From contig JACKFA010000004.1 in the NCBI GenBank assembly GCA_020632715.1, forward strand, positions 558,001-622,000: 64,000 nt of DNA, written 5' to 3'. The position numbers and the translations under genes were made by a program. This document shows, one piece after another, positions 33,767 through 41,899 of this stretch. The notes below the pieces were generated by a model. It was given only the letters and a program-made list of their open reading frames with translations, was not told the origin of the DNA and did no database searches. Origin of the DNA: Deltaproteobacteria bacterium (GTDB taxonomy: Bacteria; Myxococcota_A; UBA9042; PHBI01). The first letter of the stretch is position 1; the number at the start of each line of letters is the position of its first letter.

Positions 33767-34178
33767 GGACCATCTCGGCTTCGATGGCGTGGAACGAGAA
33801 GTCGTCGACGCCGCGCTTCGCGGTGACGACGAGATCGTAGGGATGAGCGCCCGCGGCCCGGTCGCGGTGGAGCTCGAGGTGGACGCGGTACGCCTCGCGG
33901 ACCCAGCGCTTGATGCGGTTCCGGACGACGGCGTTGCCGACCTTCTTCGACACCGTGATGCCGAGGCGGCTCTTCGCGGCGCGCCCCGGCTGGAGCTGGA
34001 AGATCAGACGACGCCCGTAGATCCGCTGACCGTGCTGCTGCACGCGCAGGAACTCGCGGCGCTTCCGCAGGCGGCTCTCGCGCGTGAACCCGAAGCGCCG
34101 GGGGCGCCTCGGGTTGGCCGGTCCGGCCTCGGGCGGTGAGCTGACCTGGTCGACCACGACAGCGTGTAGGCCGCGCAA
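33687..34178 (-). CDS. rnpA: Ribonuclease P protein component
   Basis: The product is the basic protein subunit that helps the RNase P RNA cleave tRNA 5' leaders. It carries the family signature RNRIKRWVRE near residue 87 and the substrate-binding FTRESRLRKRREF region near 30. The frame opens with TTG at 34178; a GTG at 34157 is an alternative, and neither has a good ribosome binding site. Either choice leaves a 20-30 residue N-terminal extension before the conserved fold. The last 15 residues are RGG-like (GRGRRGRGGG), another Arg/Gly tail. It starts 10 bp after the rpmH stop codon. Confidence 0.92.
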   Translation of the reverse strand: MRGLHAVVVDQVSSPPEAGPANPRRPRRFGFTRESRLRKRREFLRVQQHGQRIYGRRLIFQLQPGRAAKSRLGITVSKKVGNAVVRNRIKRWVREAYRVHLELHRDRAAGAHPYDLVVTAKRGVDDFSFHAIEAEMVHVLSRYLENRPQGGRGRRGRGGGRAE

Positions 34179-34188
34179 GAGCGCGACC

Positions 34189-34338
34189 CTACTTCTTCGG
34201 GATGCTCACCGTAAGGCGCTTGCGCCCCTTGCGGCGGCGAGCGGCGATGACCTTGCGGCCAGCGTGGGTCGACATGCGCTCGCGGAAGCCGTGCTTGTTC
34301 TTCCGCTTACGGTTGCTGGGCTGAAAGGTGCGCTTCAC
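34189..34338 (-). CDS. rpmH: 50S ribosomal protein L34
   Basis: The 49-residue protein begins MKRTFQPSNRKRKNKHGFRE and ends SIPKK, an unmistakable L34. It is small, very basic and part of the large ribosomal subunit. The start codon is GTG at 34338, with AGGGAGA five nt upstream. It is first in the rpmH-rnpA-yidD-yidC-jag operon, divergent from dnaA, the arrangement found next to many bacterial origins. Confidence 0.97.
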   Translation of the reverse strand: MKRTFQPSNRKRKNKHGFRERMSTHAGRKVIAARRRKGRKRLTVSIPKK

Positions 34339-34392
34339 CGGTCTCTCCCTCGGCGGTCGGACGTTACCTGAGCCGCGTTTCGGAACGGCGCG

Positions 34393-34423
34393 CTAGTAAC
34401 CACGCGGCCGCGCGGGCTGTCAA
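34393..34423 (-). promoter_or_regulatory. Candidate promoter of the rpmH operon
   Basis: On the minus strand a perfect -35 TTGACA (34423-34418) is followed, after 17 bp, by GTTACT (34400-34395) or, after 19 bp, by TACTAG. The -10 is weak, but the distance of about 50 nt from the rpmH start fits. Confidence 0.5.
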
Positions 34424-34809
34424 AGGAATTTCGTGCAGCGCGGTCGCCGCCGGGCCAGGAGAGCGCCTCCGCGGGGTCCCCGCGCGCCGGGCGGCGACGC
34501 GCTGAGGCCCCGCTTCGCCGGGGGTGGCGGATCCCCGCGACCGCGACTCCATCCTCATATGCGAAGGGGGGACCGCCGATCCCCTCGGACGATCCGACCA
34601 CACCGCGGCGCGGACGCGCTCCAGGAGCCACTCCAGGGATCCTCGCGGCCGGTTTTCCAACCATGGATTGGACTGCAGAGTATCGCTTCCCGTGATCGCT
34701 TTTTGATCTGGTGAGATACGCGGCAACGACCGCGTAACAGGCCGGTTTCCCGTCGGTGAGATCCCTGTGACGAAGCAAGCGCTCGGTCCACCGAAAAGCG
34801 AACAGGAGG

Positions 34810-34837
34810 TTCTGGTTGCGATGAATCCGCACCAGAA
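34810..34837 (+). promoter_or_regulatory. Inverted repeat upstream of dnaA
   Basis: TTCTGGT (34810-34816) pairs with ACCAGAA (34831-34837). Inside a one-base bulge, GCG pairs with CGC around an ATGAATC loop. It could be an operator or a leader hairpin about 300 bp before dnaA. Confidence 0.4.
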
Positions 34838-35132
34838 TCGGCAGGTTCCTGAGAGGGCCTCGGACGAGCGATTTTTGGCTGCTTGCCATCCCTCCGAGGG
34901 CTCTGCTACGCCAGTCCGAGAGGTCGACAGGCACCGCCGCGTCAGCAGTCTCCGGGCTGCAGGCGCGCTCCCGCGTCGCGCACCATGCCGACGTACGGCC
35001 GCCGTGTCTCCTCATCGCACGCCCATCAAGTCAGCCGCCGCTCGTACGCCATCCACGTACCTGCGTTGCACCACTTCGCCCCGCGCCCGGCACCGATACG
35101 GTGCGCCCGCGGCCTTCGAGGAAAGAAGCACC

Positions 35133-36467
35133 TTGGACCTCTGGAAAAAGACGCTCGACGCTCTGCAGAGCCGGGTCAAGCCCTACGACTTCCAGCACTG
35201 GATCCTCCCGATCGAGTGCGACCACATCGACGACCAGAACAACGAGATCGTCCTCAAGGTCCCCGATGACACCCACGGGCGCTGGGTCGAGGAGAACTTC
35301 GTCCGCGACATCCGGCAGACGCTCCGCTCGTTCACCGAGAGCGACTACCGCGTCCGCTTCACCTACTACGGCGGCTACGACGACGACCGCGCCGCCACCG
35401 CCGACAAGCCCGCCCGCCCGAAGCCCGAGCCCGCCGGCGCCCCGCCCGAGCTCATCGGCCGCTACCGCTTCGAGGCCTTCGTCGACGGCCCCACGAACCA
35501 GTTCGCGATGACGGCCGCCCGCGCCGTCGCCGAGTACCCGGGCACCCGCTACAACCCGCTCTTCATCTTCGGCGGCGTGGGCCTCGGCAAGACCCACCTC
35601 CTCCACGCCATCGGCCACGCGGTCGTCGAGCGCTACCCCGAGAAGCGCGTGTTCTACGTCACGTCCGAGACGTACGTGAACGACCTCATCTCGGCCATCC
35701 GCAACGACAAGATGAGCGCCTTCCGGAAGCGCTACCGCGACGACTGCGACGTCCTCCTCATCGACGACATCCAGTTCATCGCCGGGAAGGACCGCTCCCA
35801 GGAGGAGTTCTTCCATATCTTCAATACGTTGCACTCGTCTCACAAGCAGATCGTGATGACCTCCGATCAGCTCCCGGCGAGCATCCCCGACCTCGAGGAT
35901 CGCGTGAAGTCGCGCCTCCAGTGGGGGCTCATCGCCGACGTGAAGCCGCCGGGCTTCGAGACGCGGGTCGCCATCCTGAAGCGCAAGGCCGAGGCCGACG
36001 GCATCGACCTCCCCGACGACGTCGCCATGCTCATCGCGCGGCACGTGACCCAGAACGTGCGCGAGCTCGAGGGGGCCCTCATGCGCCTCGACGCGAGCGC
36101 GCGCCTCATGGGCCGCCCGATGGACATCGACCTCGTGAGCCAGGCCCTCGGCGACCTCATCGGGACGAGCCTGCGGCGCGTCCAGCCCGAGGCCGTCGTG
36201 AAGGCCATCTGCGCCGAGTTCAAGGTGTCCGCGACGGACCTCAAGGGCCCGCGGCGCCACCGCAACATCACGGTGCCGCGACAGATCGCCATGTACCTCG
36301 TGCGCGAGCTCTGCGACGAGTCCCTGCCGCAGATCGGCGCCCTCTTCGGCGGGCGCGACCACTCCACCGTCATCAACGCCCTCAAGCGCGTCGAGGCCAT
36401 GCGCGACGCCGACCCCTCCATGCGCACCCGCATCGAGGGCGTGCGCCGTCAGCTCCGCGCGACCTGA
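35133..36467 (+). CDS. dnaA: Chromosomal replication initiator DnaA
   Basis: The 444-residue AAA+ protein binds DnaA boxes, opens the origin and loads the helicase. Domain I is at 1-75 and a short Pro-rich domain II at about 83-105. Domain III has Walker A GGVGLGKTH (147-155) and Walker B LLIDDIQF (208-215). The C-terminal DNA-binding domain IV contains PRQIAMYLVRELC and GGRDHSTV. The start is TTG at 35133, giving MDLWKKTLDALQ, with AGGAAAG about 8 nt upstream. It heads dnaA-dnaN-recF and is divergent from rpmH. Confidence 0.97.
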   Translation: MDLWKKTLDALQSRVKPYDFQHWILPIECDHIDDQNNEIVLKVPDDTHGRWVEENFVRDIRQTLRSFTESDYRVRFTYYGGYDDDRAATADKPARPKPEPAGAPPELIGRYRFEAFVDGPTNQFAMTAARAVAEYPGTRYNPLFIFGGVGLGKTHLLHAIGHAVVERYPEKRVFYVTSETYVNDLISAIRNDKMSAFRKRYRDDCDVLLIDDIQFIAGKDRSQEEFFHIFNTLHSSHKQIVMTSDQLPASIPDLEDRVKSRLQWGLIADVKPPGFETRVAILKRKAEADGIDLPDDVAMLIARHVTQNVRELEGALMRLDASARLMGRPMDIDLVSQALGDLIGTSLRRVQPEAVVKAICAEFKVSATDLKGPRRHRNITVPRQIAMYLVRELCDESLPQIGALFGGRDHSTVINALKRVEAMRDADPSMRTRIEGVRRQLRAT

Positions 36468-36543
36468 CGCGCGAGGGCTCTCCGGCTCACCGTCCGAGAG
36501 GCGGAGCGCGCCTCCGGGCTGGCTCTCCGTCGCGCAACCCGCG

Positions 36544-36567
36544 CCAACGCCAACGCCAACGCCAACG
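36544..36567 (+). repeat. Four tandem CCAACG hexamers
   Basis: CCAACG is repeated four times without a break, 77 bp after the dnaA stop codon and 40 bp before the first origin palindrome. Short tandem arrays of this kind can be iteron-like protein-binding sites or simple microsatellite expansion. Confidence 0.7.
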
Positions 36568-36606
36568 CTCACGCCACCGTCACGCCACGGGTCACCCCCG
36601 TGCGCG

Positions 36607-36822
36607 TGACGCAGTGCGTCATGCTTCGGCGACTTTTTTGACCACCGCCGCGATCGGGTCCACGATCGCATCCCCGCGATCCGGGCGGTCGCGATCCCTC
36701 TCGCGGGCCTCGCGCGTCGATGACGCAGCGCGTCACCGCCGGGGATAACCCTGTGCGCGACCCGTGGAAAAGCCTCTGGATCGTGCTGTGGAGTCCATGT
36801 GGGCTCGTGACGCGGCGCGTTA
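36607..36822. repeat. Three 15-bp palindromes TGACGC-N3-GCGTYA in the origin
   Basis: TGACGCAGTGCGTCA occurs at 36607-36621, TGACGCAGCGCGTCA at 36721-36735 and TGACGCGGCGCGTTA at 36808-36822. The half-site TGACGC is inverted around a 3-bp centre in all three, with one mismatch in the last. They resemble operator sites for a dimeric DNA-binding protein and are not ParB parS or DnaA boxes. Confidence 0.8.
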
Positions 36823-37085
36823 TGCCCAGGTTCCTCCCCCGAGGATCCCAAGGTCAGTCCACACGCTCGCGCGCCTCGATCCCGCTACGGGATCAAGCCC
36901 TTGCGACGCTATCCGGATCTTCCACAGGGCCTATGATCGGATCCTTCTCCCTTCTACTTGAGAAAAAAATCCATCTATCTCAGGAAACCTCGCGCGCTCA
37001 CCGACGGGGTTGACCGAATCCTCCCCGAAAGCGAAGTTAGGGCCCGCCAAGGAGCGGCTGGCAGCCGCCCCACCAGGAGTGAACG

Positions 37086-38222
37086 ATGGCAACGCTGGAG
37101 TTGAAGCTCGACCGGAACACCCTCTTCGGTGCCGTGTCCAAGGCCCAGGGCGTCGTGGACCGCAAGTCGACGAGCAGCGTGCTGAGCCACCTCCTCCTCG
37201 AGACGCTCCCGGACGGGCAGCTCCGCCTCCTCGGCACCGACTACGACGTCACCATCGAGACGTCCCTCGGCGGCGAGGTCCTCGTGGCCGGCGCCGCCTG
37301 CATCAACGGCAAGAGCCTCTTCGACGTCGTCAAGAACGTCGACGACGACACCGTGGTCATCCAGGCGCTCGCGAACGACTGGGTCGAGGTCACCTCGGGG
37401 CGCTCGCGCTTCAAGCTCGCCGGCATCGCCCCGGCCGACTTCCCGGAGATCAAGACCCCGGCGAAGATCACGTGGCTCACGGTGCCGAAGGCGGCCTTCC
37501 GCGACCTCGTCGACAAGACCTCGTTCAGCATGTCGGACGACGAGACCCGCATGGTGCTGAACGGCGTCTTCCTGAAGATCGAGGCCGGCTCGAGCGAGGG
37601 GCTCTCGAAGCTCACGATGGTCTCGACCGACGGCCACCGCCTCTCGAAGGTCGAGCTCGAGGCCGAGCTCCAGGGCCACGGCGGCGAGACGGTCACCGCG
37701 ATCGTCCACAAGAAGGGCGTCCACGAGCTGAAGCGCGTCCTCGACAGCGACAGCGACGTCATCGACATCGGCTTCGCCGGCAACTTCATCCTCTTCCGCT
37801 CGGGCGGCACCACCTTCACGGTGCGCCAGATCGAGGACCAGTACCCCGACTTCGCGCGGGTCATCCCCACGATGTCGCAGAACAAGGCGGTCGTCCCGCG
37901 CGAGCGCCTGCTCCGCGCCGTCCGCCGCGCCGCGGTGCTCACGAGCAGCAAGACCTACATCATCAAGCTCGAGCTCGAGCCCGGGAAGCTCGCCGTGACC
38001 GCGTCGAACCCGGACTACGGCGAGGGCCGCGACGAGCTCGACATCGAGTACGACGGCGAGGGCATCGTCATCGGCTTCAACTACAACTACCTCTCGGACG
38101 TCCTCGGCGCCATCCGCGGCGAGACGGCGGTCATCGAGATCAACGACGAGTTCAGCCCGACGGTCCTCACCTCGCCGAGCGAGCCGGGCGCCCTCTTCGT
38201 CGTCATGCCGATGCGCGTGTGA
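37086..38222 (+). CDS. dnaN: DNA polymerase III beta sliding clamp
   Basis: The 378-residue protein forms the ring-shaped homodimer that tethers polymerase III to DNA. Three repeated clamp domains of about 120 residues are recognisable, with MATLELKLDRNTLFGAVSKAQ at the start and the C-terminal LFVVMPMRV close to the usual PM.. ending. AGGAG precedes the ATG by 7 nt. recF begins 4 bp after the stop. Length matches the family (366-380). The position after dnaA is canonical. Confidence 0.97.
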   Translation: MATLELKLDRNTLFGAVSKAQGVVDRKSTSSVLSHLLLETLPDGQLRLLGTDYDVTIETSLGGEVLVAGAACINGKSLFDVVKNVDDDTVVIQALANDWVEVTSGRSRFKLAGIAPADFPEIKTPAKITWLTVPKAAFRDLVDKTSFSMSDDETRMVLNGVFLKIEAGSSEGLSKLTMVSTDGHRLSKVELEAELQGHGGETVTAIVHKKGVHELKRVLDSDSDVIDIGFAGNFILFRSGGTTFTVRQIEDQYPDFARVIPTMSQNKAVVPRERLLRAVRRAAVLTSSKTYIIKLELEPGKLAVTASNPDYGEGRDELDIEYDGEGIVIGFNYNYLSDVLGAIRGETAVIEINDEFSPTVLTSPSEPGALFVVMPMRV

Positions 38223-38225
38223 CGC

Positions 38226-39344
38226 GTGCACCTCGTCGCGTTCAGCGCCGAGCACTTCCGTAACCTCGCCCCGTTCCGCCTCGAGCCGCACCGGCGCTTC
38301 AACATCCTCGAGGGGCGCAACGGGCAGGGGAAGACCAACCTCCTCGAGGCGGTCTACCTGCTCTCGGCCTTCCGGAGCTTCCGCGACGGGCGGAACCGCG
38401 AGCTCGTGGCGTTCGGACAGGAGCGCGCGACGGTCTTCGCGGAGATCGTCAAGAAGGGCGTCTCGCGCACGGTCGAGGTCGCCATCACGCCGAAGGGAAA
38501 GCGCGTCGCCCTCGACGGGAAGGCCATCACGTCGCTCCCGGACGAGCTCGCGCACCTCTCGGTCGTCCTCTTCGGCCCCGACGACCTCGTCCTCACGAAG
38601 GAGGGGCCGCAGCTCCGGCGCCGCTTCCTCGACCGCGCCGTCTACGCCGTGTCGCCGGAGTACGTGAACGAGCTCCGCGCCTATGGGGTCGCGCTCAAGA
38701 ACCGGAACCGCCTCCTCCGGCAAGCGCAGGAGGGGCGCCTCGACCCCGCCGTCATCGCCGCCTTCGAGAAGGAGCTGGTCGCTCACGGCGCGCGCGTCAT
38801 GCTGCGGCGCCTCCAGTTCCTCGAGAGCTACCGCCCGCACTTCGTGCGCGTGTTCTCGGAGATCACCGGCGGCGAGCTCGCGGGCGGCATCACCTACCGC
38901 GGGCTCGGGAAGGCGTCGCTCGCGGACGCGACCGTCGCCGACCTCGAGGCTCGCTACCGCGCCGTCCTCGACGAGGCACGCCAGACGGACCTCCGCCGCG
39001 GCTTCACGTCGGTCGGGCCGCACACGCACGACCTCGGCTTCACCATCGGCGGGCGCCCCGCGCGGACGTACGCCTCGCAGGGGCAGCACCGCGCCTTCGT
39101 GCTCGCGCTGAAGATCGCCGAGCTCCACCGCATCCACGACGCCATCGGCGACTACCCGGTCTTCCTGCTCGACGACGTCTCGAGCGAGCTCGACGAAGAA
39201 AGAAACGCCCAGCTCATGCGTTACCTCGACAGCGCCGGCGGCCAGGTCTTCATCACCACGACCGACCGCCGCTGGATCCACCTCACCGGCGACACGGCGG
39301 TGTGGCGGGTCGCCGAGGGGCGCGTGTCCGCCGAGGTCGGGTGA
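38226..39344 (+). CDS. recF: DNA replication and repair protein RecF
   Basis: The 372-residue SMC-like ATPase helps load RecA at gaps via RecFOR. It has Walker A GRNGQGKTN (30-38), the signature region SQGQHRAFVLALKIAE and Walker B/D-loop VFLLDDVSSELDEERN near the C-terminus. The start is GTG at 38226. Tight spacing to dnaN shows a dnaN-recF operon. gyrB, which often follows recF, is replaced here by murA after 118 bp. Confidence 0.96.
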   Translation: MHLVAFSAEHFRNLAPFRLEPHRRFNILEGRNGQGKTNLLEAVYLLSAFRSFRDGRNRELVAFGQERATVFAEIVKKGVSRTVEVAITPKGKRVALDGKAITSLPDELAHLSVVLFGPDDLVLTKEGPQLRRRFLDRAVYAVSPEYVNELRAYGVALKNRNRLLRQAQEGRLDPAVIAAFEKELVAHGARVMLRRLQFLESYRPHFVRVFSEITGGELAGGITYRGLGKASLADATVADLEARYRAVLDEARQTDLRRGFTSVGPHTHDLGFTIGGRPARTYASQGQHRAFVLALKIAELHRIHDAIGDYPVFLLDDVSSELDEERNAQLMRYLDSAGGQVFITTTDRRWIHLTGDTAVWRVAEGRVSAEVG

Positions 39345-39462
39345 CGGTCGACCTGAGCGAAAAACAGGCGCTCGGGCCGGGACGCGGGTAGAAACAATCA
39401 GGATCGACGGCGGGATCGCGGCCGGGTACAGTCGCGCCGCACGAACCAGGGAGGAGGGCACG

Positions 39463-40746
39463 ATGGAGCGCTTCGTCATCGAGGGCGGCCACGCGATGAA
39501 GGGCCGGGTCACCCCCGGCGGGAGCAAGAACGAGGCGCTGCCGGTGCTCGCCGCGGTGCTCCTGACCGACGAGCCGGTCATGCTCCGGAACCTCCCGGAC
39601 ATCGCCGACGTCCGCATCATGCTCGAGATCCTCGAGTCCCTCGGCTGCAAGGTCGAGCGCCTCGCCGCCGAGACCGTGCGCATCACGGCCGCGAACCTCG
39701 TCGGCCCCGAGGTCGACGCGGCGCTGTCGCGCCGCATCCGCGCCTCCATCCTCTTCGCCGGGCCGCTCCTCGCGCGCCTCGGCCACGTGCAGCTCCCGCC
39801 GCCGGGCGGCGACGTCATCGGCCGCCGCCGCCTCGACACGCACTTCATCGGCTTCCAGGCGCTCGGGGCCCTCGTCGAGCTCGGCGAGGTCTACGATCTG
39901 CGCGCCCCGAAGGGCCTCCACGGGGCCGAGATCTTCTTCGACGAGGCGTCGGTCACCGCGACCGAGAACGTCGTCATGGCGGCCGCGCTCTGCGAGGGGC
40001 AGACGGTCATCATGAACGCCGCCTGCGAGCCGCACGTGCAGGGGCTCTGCCGCATGCTCGTGTCGATGGGCGCGGAGATCAGCGGCATCGGCACGAACAC
40101 GCTGCGCATCATGGGCGCCAAGCGCCTCCACGGCACGACCCACACCATCGGGCCGGACTACCTCGAGATCGGCTCGTTCATCGGGCTCGCGGCCGTCACG
40201 AACTCGGACATCACCATCGAGGGCGCGCGGCCGGACGAGCTGCGCATGATCCTCCACGTCTTCAACAAGCTCGGCGTCTACCCGGAGGTCGAGGGCAGCT
40301 CCATCCGCGTCGCCCCCGACCAGCCGCTCGAGGTCCGAAAGGACCTGCACGGCGCCATCCCGCGCGTCGACGACGCCCCCTGGCCGGCCTTCCCGACGGA
40401 CCTCATGTCCATCGTCATCACGGTCGCCACGCAGTGCAAAGGCACCGTGCTCTTCTTCGAGAAGATGTTCGAAGGGCGCATGTTCTTTACGGACTCGCTC
40501 ATCGCCATGGGCGCCGGCATCATCCTCTGCGACCCGCACCGCATCGTGGTCGTCGGCCCGTCGCAGCTCTACGGGACGACCCTCGAGAGCCCGGACGTGC
40601 GCGCCGGCATGGCGCTCCTCATCGCGAGCCTCGCCGCGAAGGGGAAGTCGACCATCTACAACGTGCGCCAGATCGACCGCGGCTACATGCGCATCGACGA
40701 CAAGCTGCGCGCGCTCGGGGCGAAGATCGTCCGCGAAGATGCCTGA
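39463..40746 (+). CDS. murA: UDP-N-acetylglucosamine 1-carboxyvinyltransferase MurA, Cys-to-Asp form
   Basis: The 427-residue enzyme transfers enolpyruvate from PEP to UDP-GlcNAc, the first committed step of peptidoglycan synthesis in the cytoplasm. SKNEAL (21-26) supplies the conserved Lys22 and Asn23. The loop that reads GGCTIGARP in E. coli reads GGDVIGRRR here, so the catalytic and fosfomycin-reactive Cys is replaced by Asp117. Natural Asp variants (for example in mycobacteria) are active and fosfomycin-insensitive. AGGGAGGAGG lies upstream of the ATG. The 3' end overlaps proB by 8 bp. Confidence 0.95.
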   Translation: MERFVIEGGHAMKGRVTPGGSKNEALPVLAAVLLTDEPVMLRNLPDIADVRIMLEILESLGCKVERLAAETVRITAANLVGPEVDAALSRRIRASILFAGPLLARLGHVQLPPPGGDVIGRRRLDTHFIGFQALGALVELGEVYDLRAPKGLHGAEIFFDEASVTATENVVMAAALCEGQTVIMNAACEPHVQGLCRMLVSMGAEISGIGTNTLRIMGAKRLHGTTHTIGPDYLEIGSFIGLAAVTNSDITIEGARPDELRMILHVFNKLGVYPEVEGSSIRVAPDQPLEVRKDLHGAIPRVDDAPWPAFPTDLMSIVITVATQCKGTVLFFEKMFEGRMFFTDSLIAMGAGIILCDPHRIVVVGPSQLYGTTLESPDVRAGMALLIASLAAKGKSTIYNVRQIDRGYMRIDDKLRALGAKIVREDA

Positions 40747-41860
40747 CGCGCACGGGAGGGGCCTTGGCGCCGTCCGGCGCGCGGTCCTGAAGCTCGGCAG
40801 CTCGACCCTCGCCGCCATCGATCTCGACGCGCTCGTCGACGCGCTCGTCGCCGTCCGCGGCGGCGGCGTCGAGGTCGCCATCGTCACGAGTGGTGCTGTC
40901 GCCTCCGGCATGGAGCGGCTCGGGATCGGCGAGCGCCCGAAGGAGCTCGCGACGAAGCAGGCCCTCGCGGCCGTCGGCCAGGTGCACCTCATGGCCCGCT
41001 ACCGCGCGTCGTTCGCGCGCCACGGCGTCGAGTGCGCGCAGCTCCTCCTGACCCACGAGGACCTCTCGAACCGGCGCCACTTCATGAGCGTGCGCCACAC
41101 GCTCGGCGAGCTCTTCGCGCTCGGCGTCGTCCCCATCGCGAACGAGAACGACACGGTCGCCACCGAGGAGCTCCGCTTCGGCGACAACGACCGCCTCGCG
41201 GCCGCTTTCGCCACGGTCGCCGACGCGGACCTCGTGATCCTGCTCTCCGACATCGACGCCCTCTACGACGCCGATCCGCGCAGGGTCCCCGAGGCGCGCC
41301 CCATCCGCGAGGTCCCGACCATCGACGACCGCGTGCGCGCCGTCGCGGGCGCCGCCGGGAGCGGCGTCGGCACGGGCGGCATGGTGTCGAAGGTGCAGGC
41401 CGCCGAGATCGCGACCGAGGCCGGGATCCCGCTCGTCATCGCGCGCGGCGACGACCCCGCCCTCATCGCGGCCATCGTCCACGGCGAGCCCGTCGGCACC
41501 TGCTTCCTCCCGAACCGCAAGGTCGACCGCCGGCGCCACTGGATCCACTTCCTCTCGAAGCTGAAGGGCACGATCTCAGTCGACGCCGGCGCCCTCCGCG
41601 CCCTCCGCGAGCGCGGCTCGAGCCTCCTCCCCATCGGCGTCACCACCGTGCGCGGCCAGTTCGTGCGCGGGGACGCGGTCGCCATCGCCGGCCCCGACGG
41701 CGCCGTCGTTGCCCGCGGCCTCGTCGGCTACGATCACGAGACGCTCGCGCGGATCCGCGGCCAGCGCAGCGACGCGGCGGCCGAGCTGCTCGACCGCGCG
41801 GCGATCGACCCGGTCGTGCACCGCAATGATATGGTGCTCGCCGACGAGCCCGCGCACTGA
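40739..41860 (+). CDS. proB: Glutamate 5-kinase with PUA domain
   Basis: The 373-residue enzyme phosphorylates glutamate in the first step of proline synthesis. The kinase domain (10-265) has VLKLGSST, VTSGAVASG, PIANENDTVA, RFGDNDRLAA and GTGGMVSKVQAA. The C-terminal PUA domain (about 285-365) contains GTISVDAGALRAL and GVTTVRGQFVRGDAVAI. Its ATG lies 8 bp inside the murA frame, indicating coupling. proA, its usual partner, is not adjacent. Confidence 0.95.
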   Translation: MPDAHGRGLGAVRRAVLKLGSSTLAAIDLDALVDALVAVRGGGVEVAIVTSGAVASGMERLGIGERPKELATKQALAAVGQVHLMARYRASFARHGVECAQLLLTHEDLSNRRHFMSVRHTLGELFALGVVPIANENDTVATEELRFGDNDRLAAAFATVADADLVILLSDIDALYDADPRRVPEARPIREVPTIDDRVRAVAGAAGSGVGTGGMVSKVQAAEIATEAGIPLVIARGDDPALIAAIVHGEPVGTCFLPNRKVDRRRHWIHFLSKLKGTISVDAGALRALRERGSSLLPIGVTTVRGQFVRGDAVAIAGPDGAVVARGLVGYDHETLARIRGQRSDAAAELLDRAAIDPVVHRNDMVLADEPAH

Positions 41861-41899
41861 CCCACGCCCACGTCCACGCCCCGAGCCCGCGAGGAGCCC

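Larger units (their letters stand above)
34339..35132. other. rpmH-dnaA divergent spacer, part of the probable origin region
   Basis: No gene is supported in these 794 bp. The segment 34660-34880 is noticeably A/T-richer than the surroundings. Seven GATC sites lie between 34530 and 34763. An imperfect inverted repeat (TTCTGGT...ACCAGAA) is at 34810-34837. I found no good match to the DnaA box TTATCCACA here. It must contain the dnaA promoter, but none matches the sigma-70 consensus well. Part of the frame extends openly into dnaA, but the composition is not protein-like. Confidence 0.6.
36468..37085. other. Candidate oriC between dnaA and dnaN
   Basis: These 618 bp hold no gene. They hold four CCAACG hexamers, a CACGGG/CCCGTG hairpin (36586-36602), three copies of a 15-bp palindrome, and eleven GATC sites from 36652 to 36943. 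Four 7-of-9 matches to the DnaA box TTATCCACA occur, at 36740-36748, 36763-36771, 36820-36828 and 36918-36926, but no perfect box. An A/T-rich tract (about 36944-36990, with seven consecutive A) could be the unwinding element. TTGACC at 37010-37015 may be the -35 of a dnaN promoter, with no good -10. Confidence 0.65.

Noticed and set aside
36638..36666. Promoter TTGACC...CACGAT in the origin
   Set aside because: -10 match is only 3 of 6 and no gene starts nearby.
34339..37085. parS sites and parAB near the origin
   Set aside because: No TGTTTCACGTGAAACA-like sequence and no parA or parB frame in the window.
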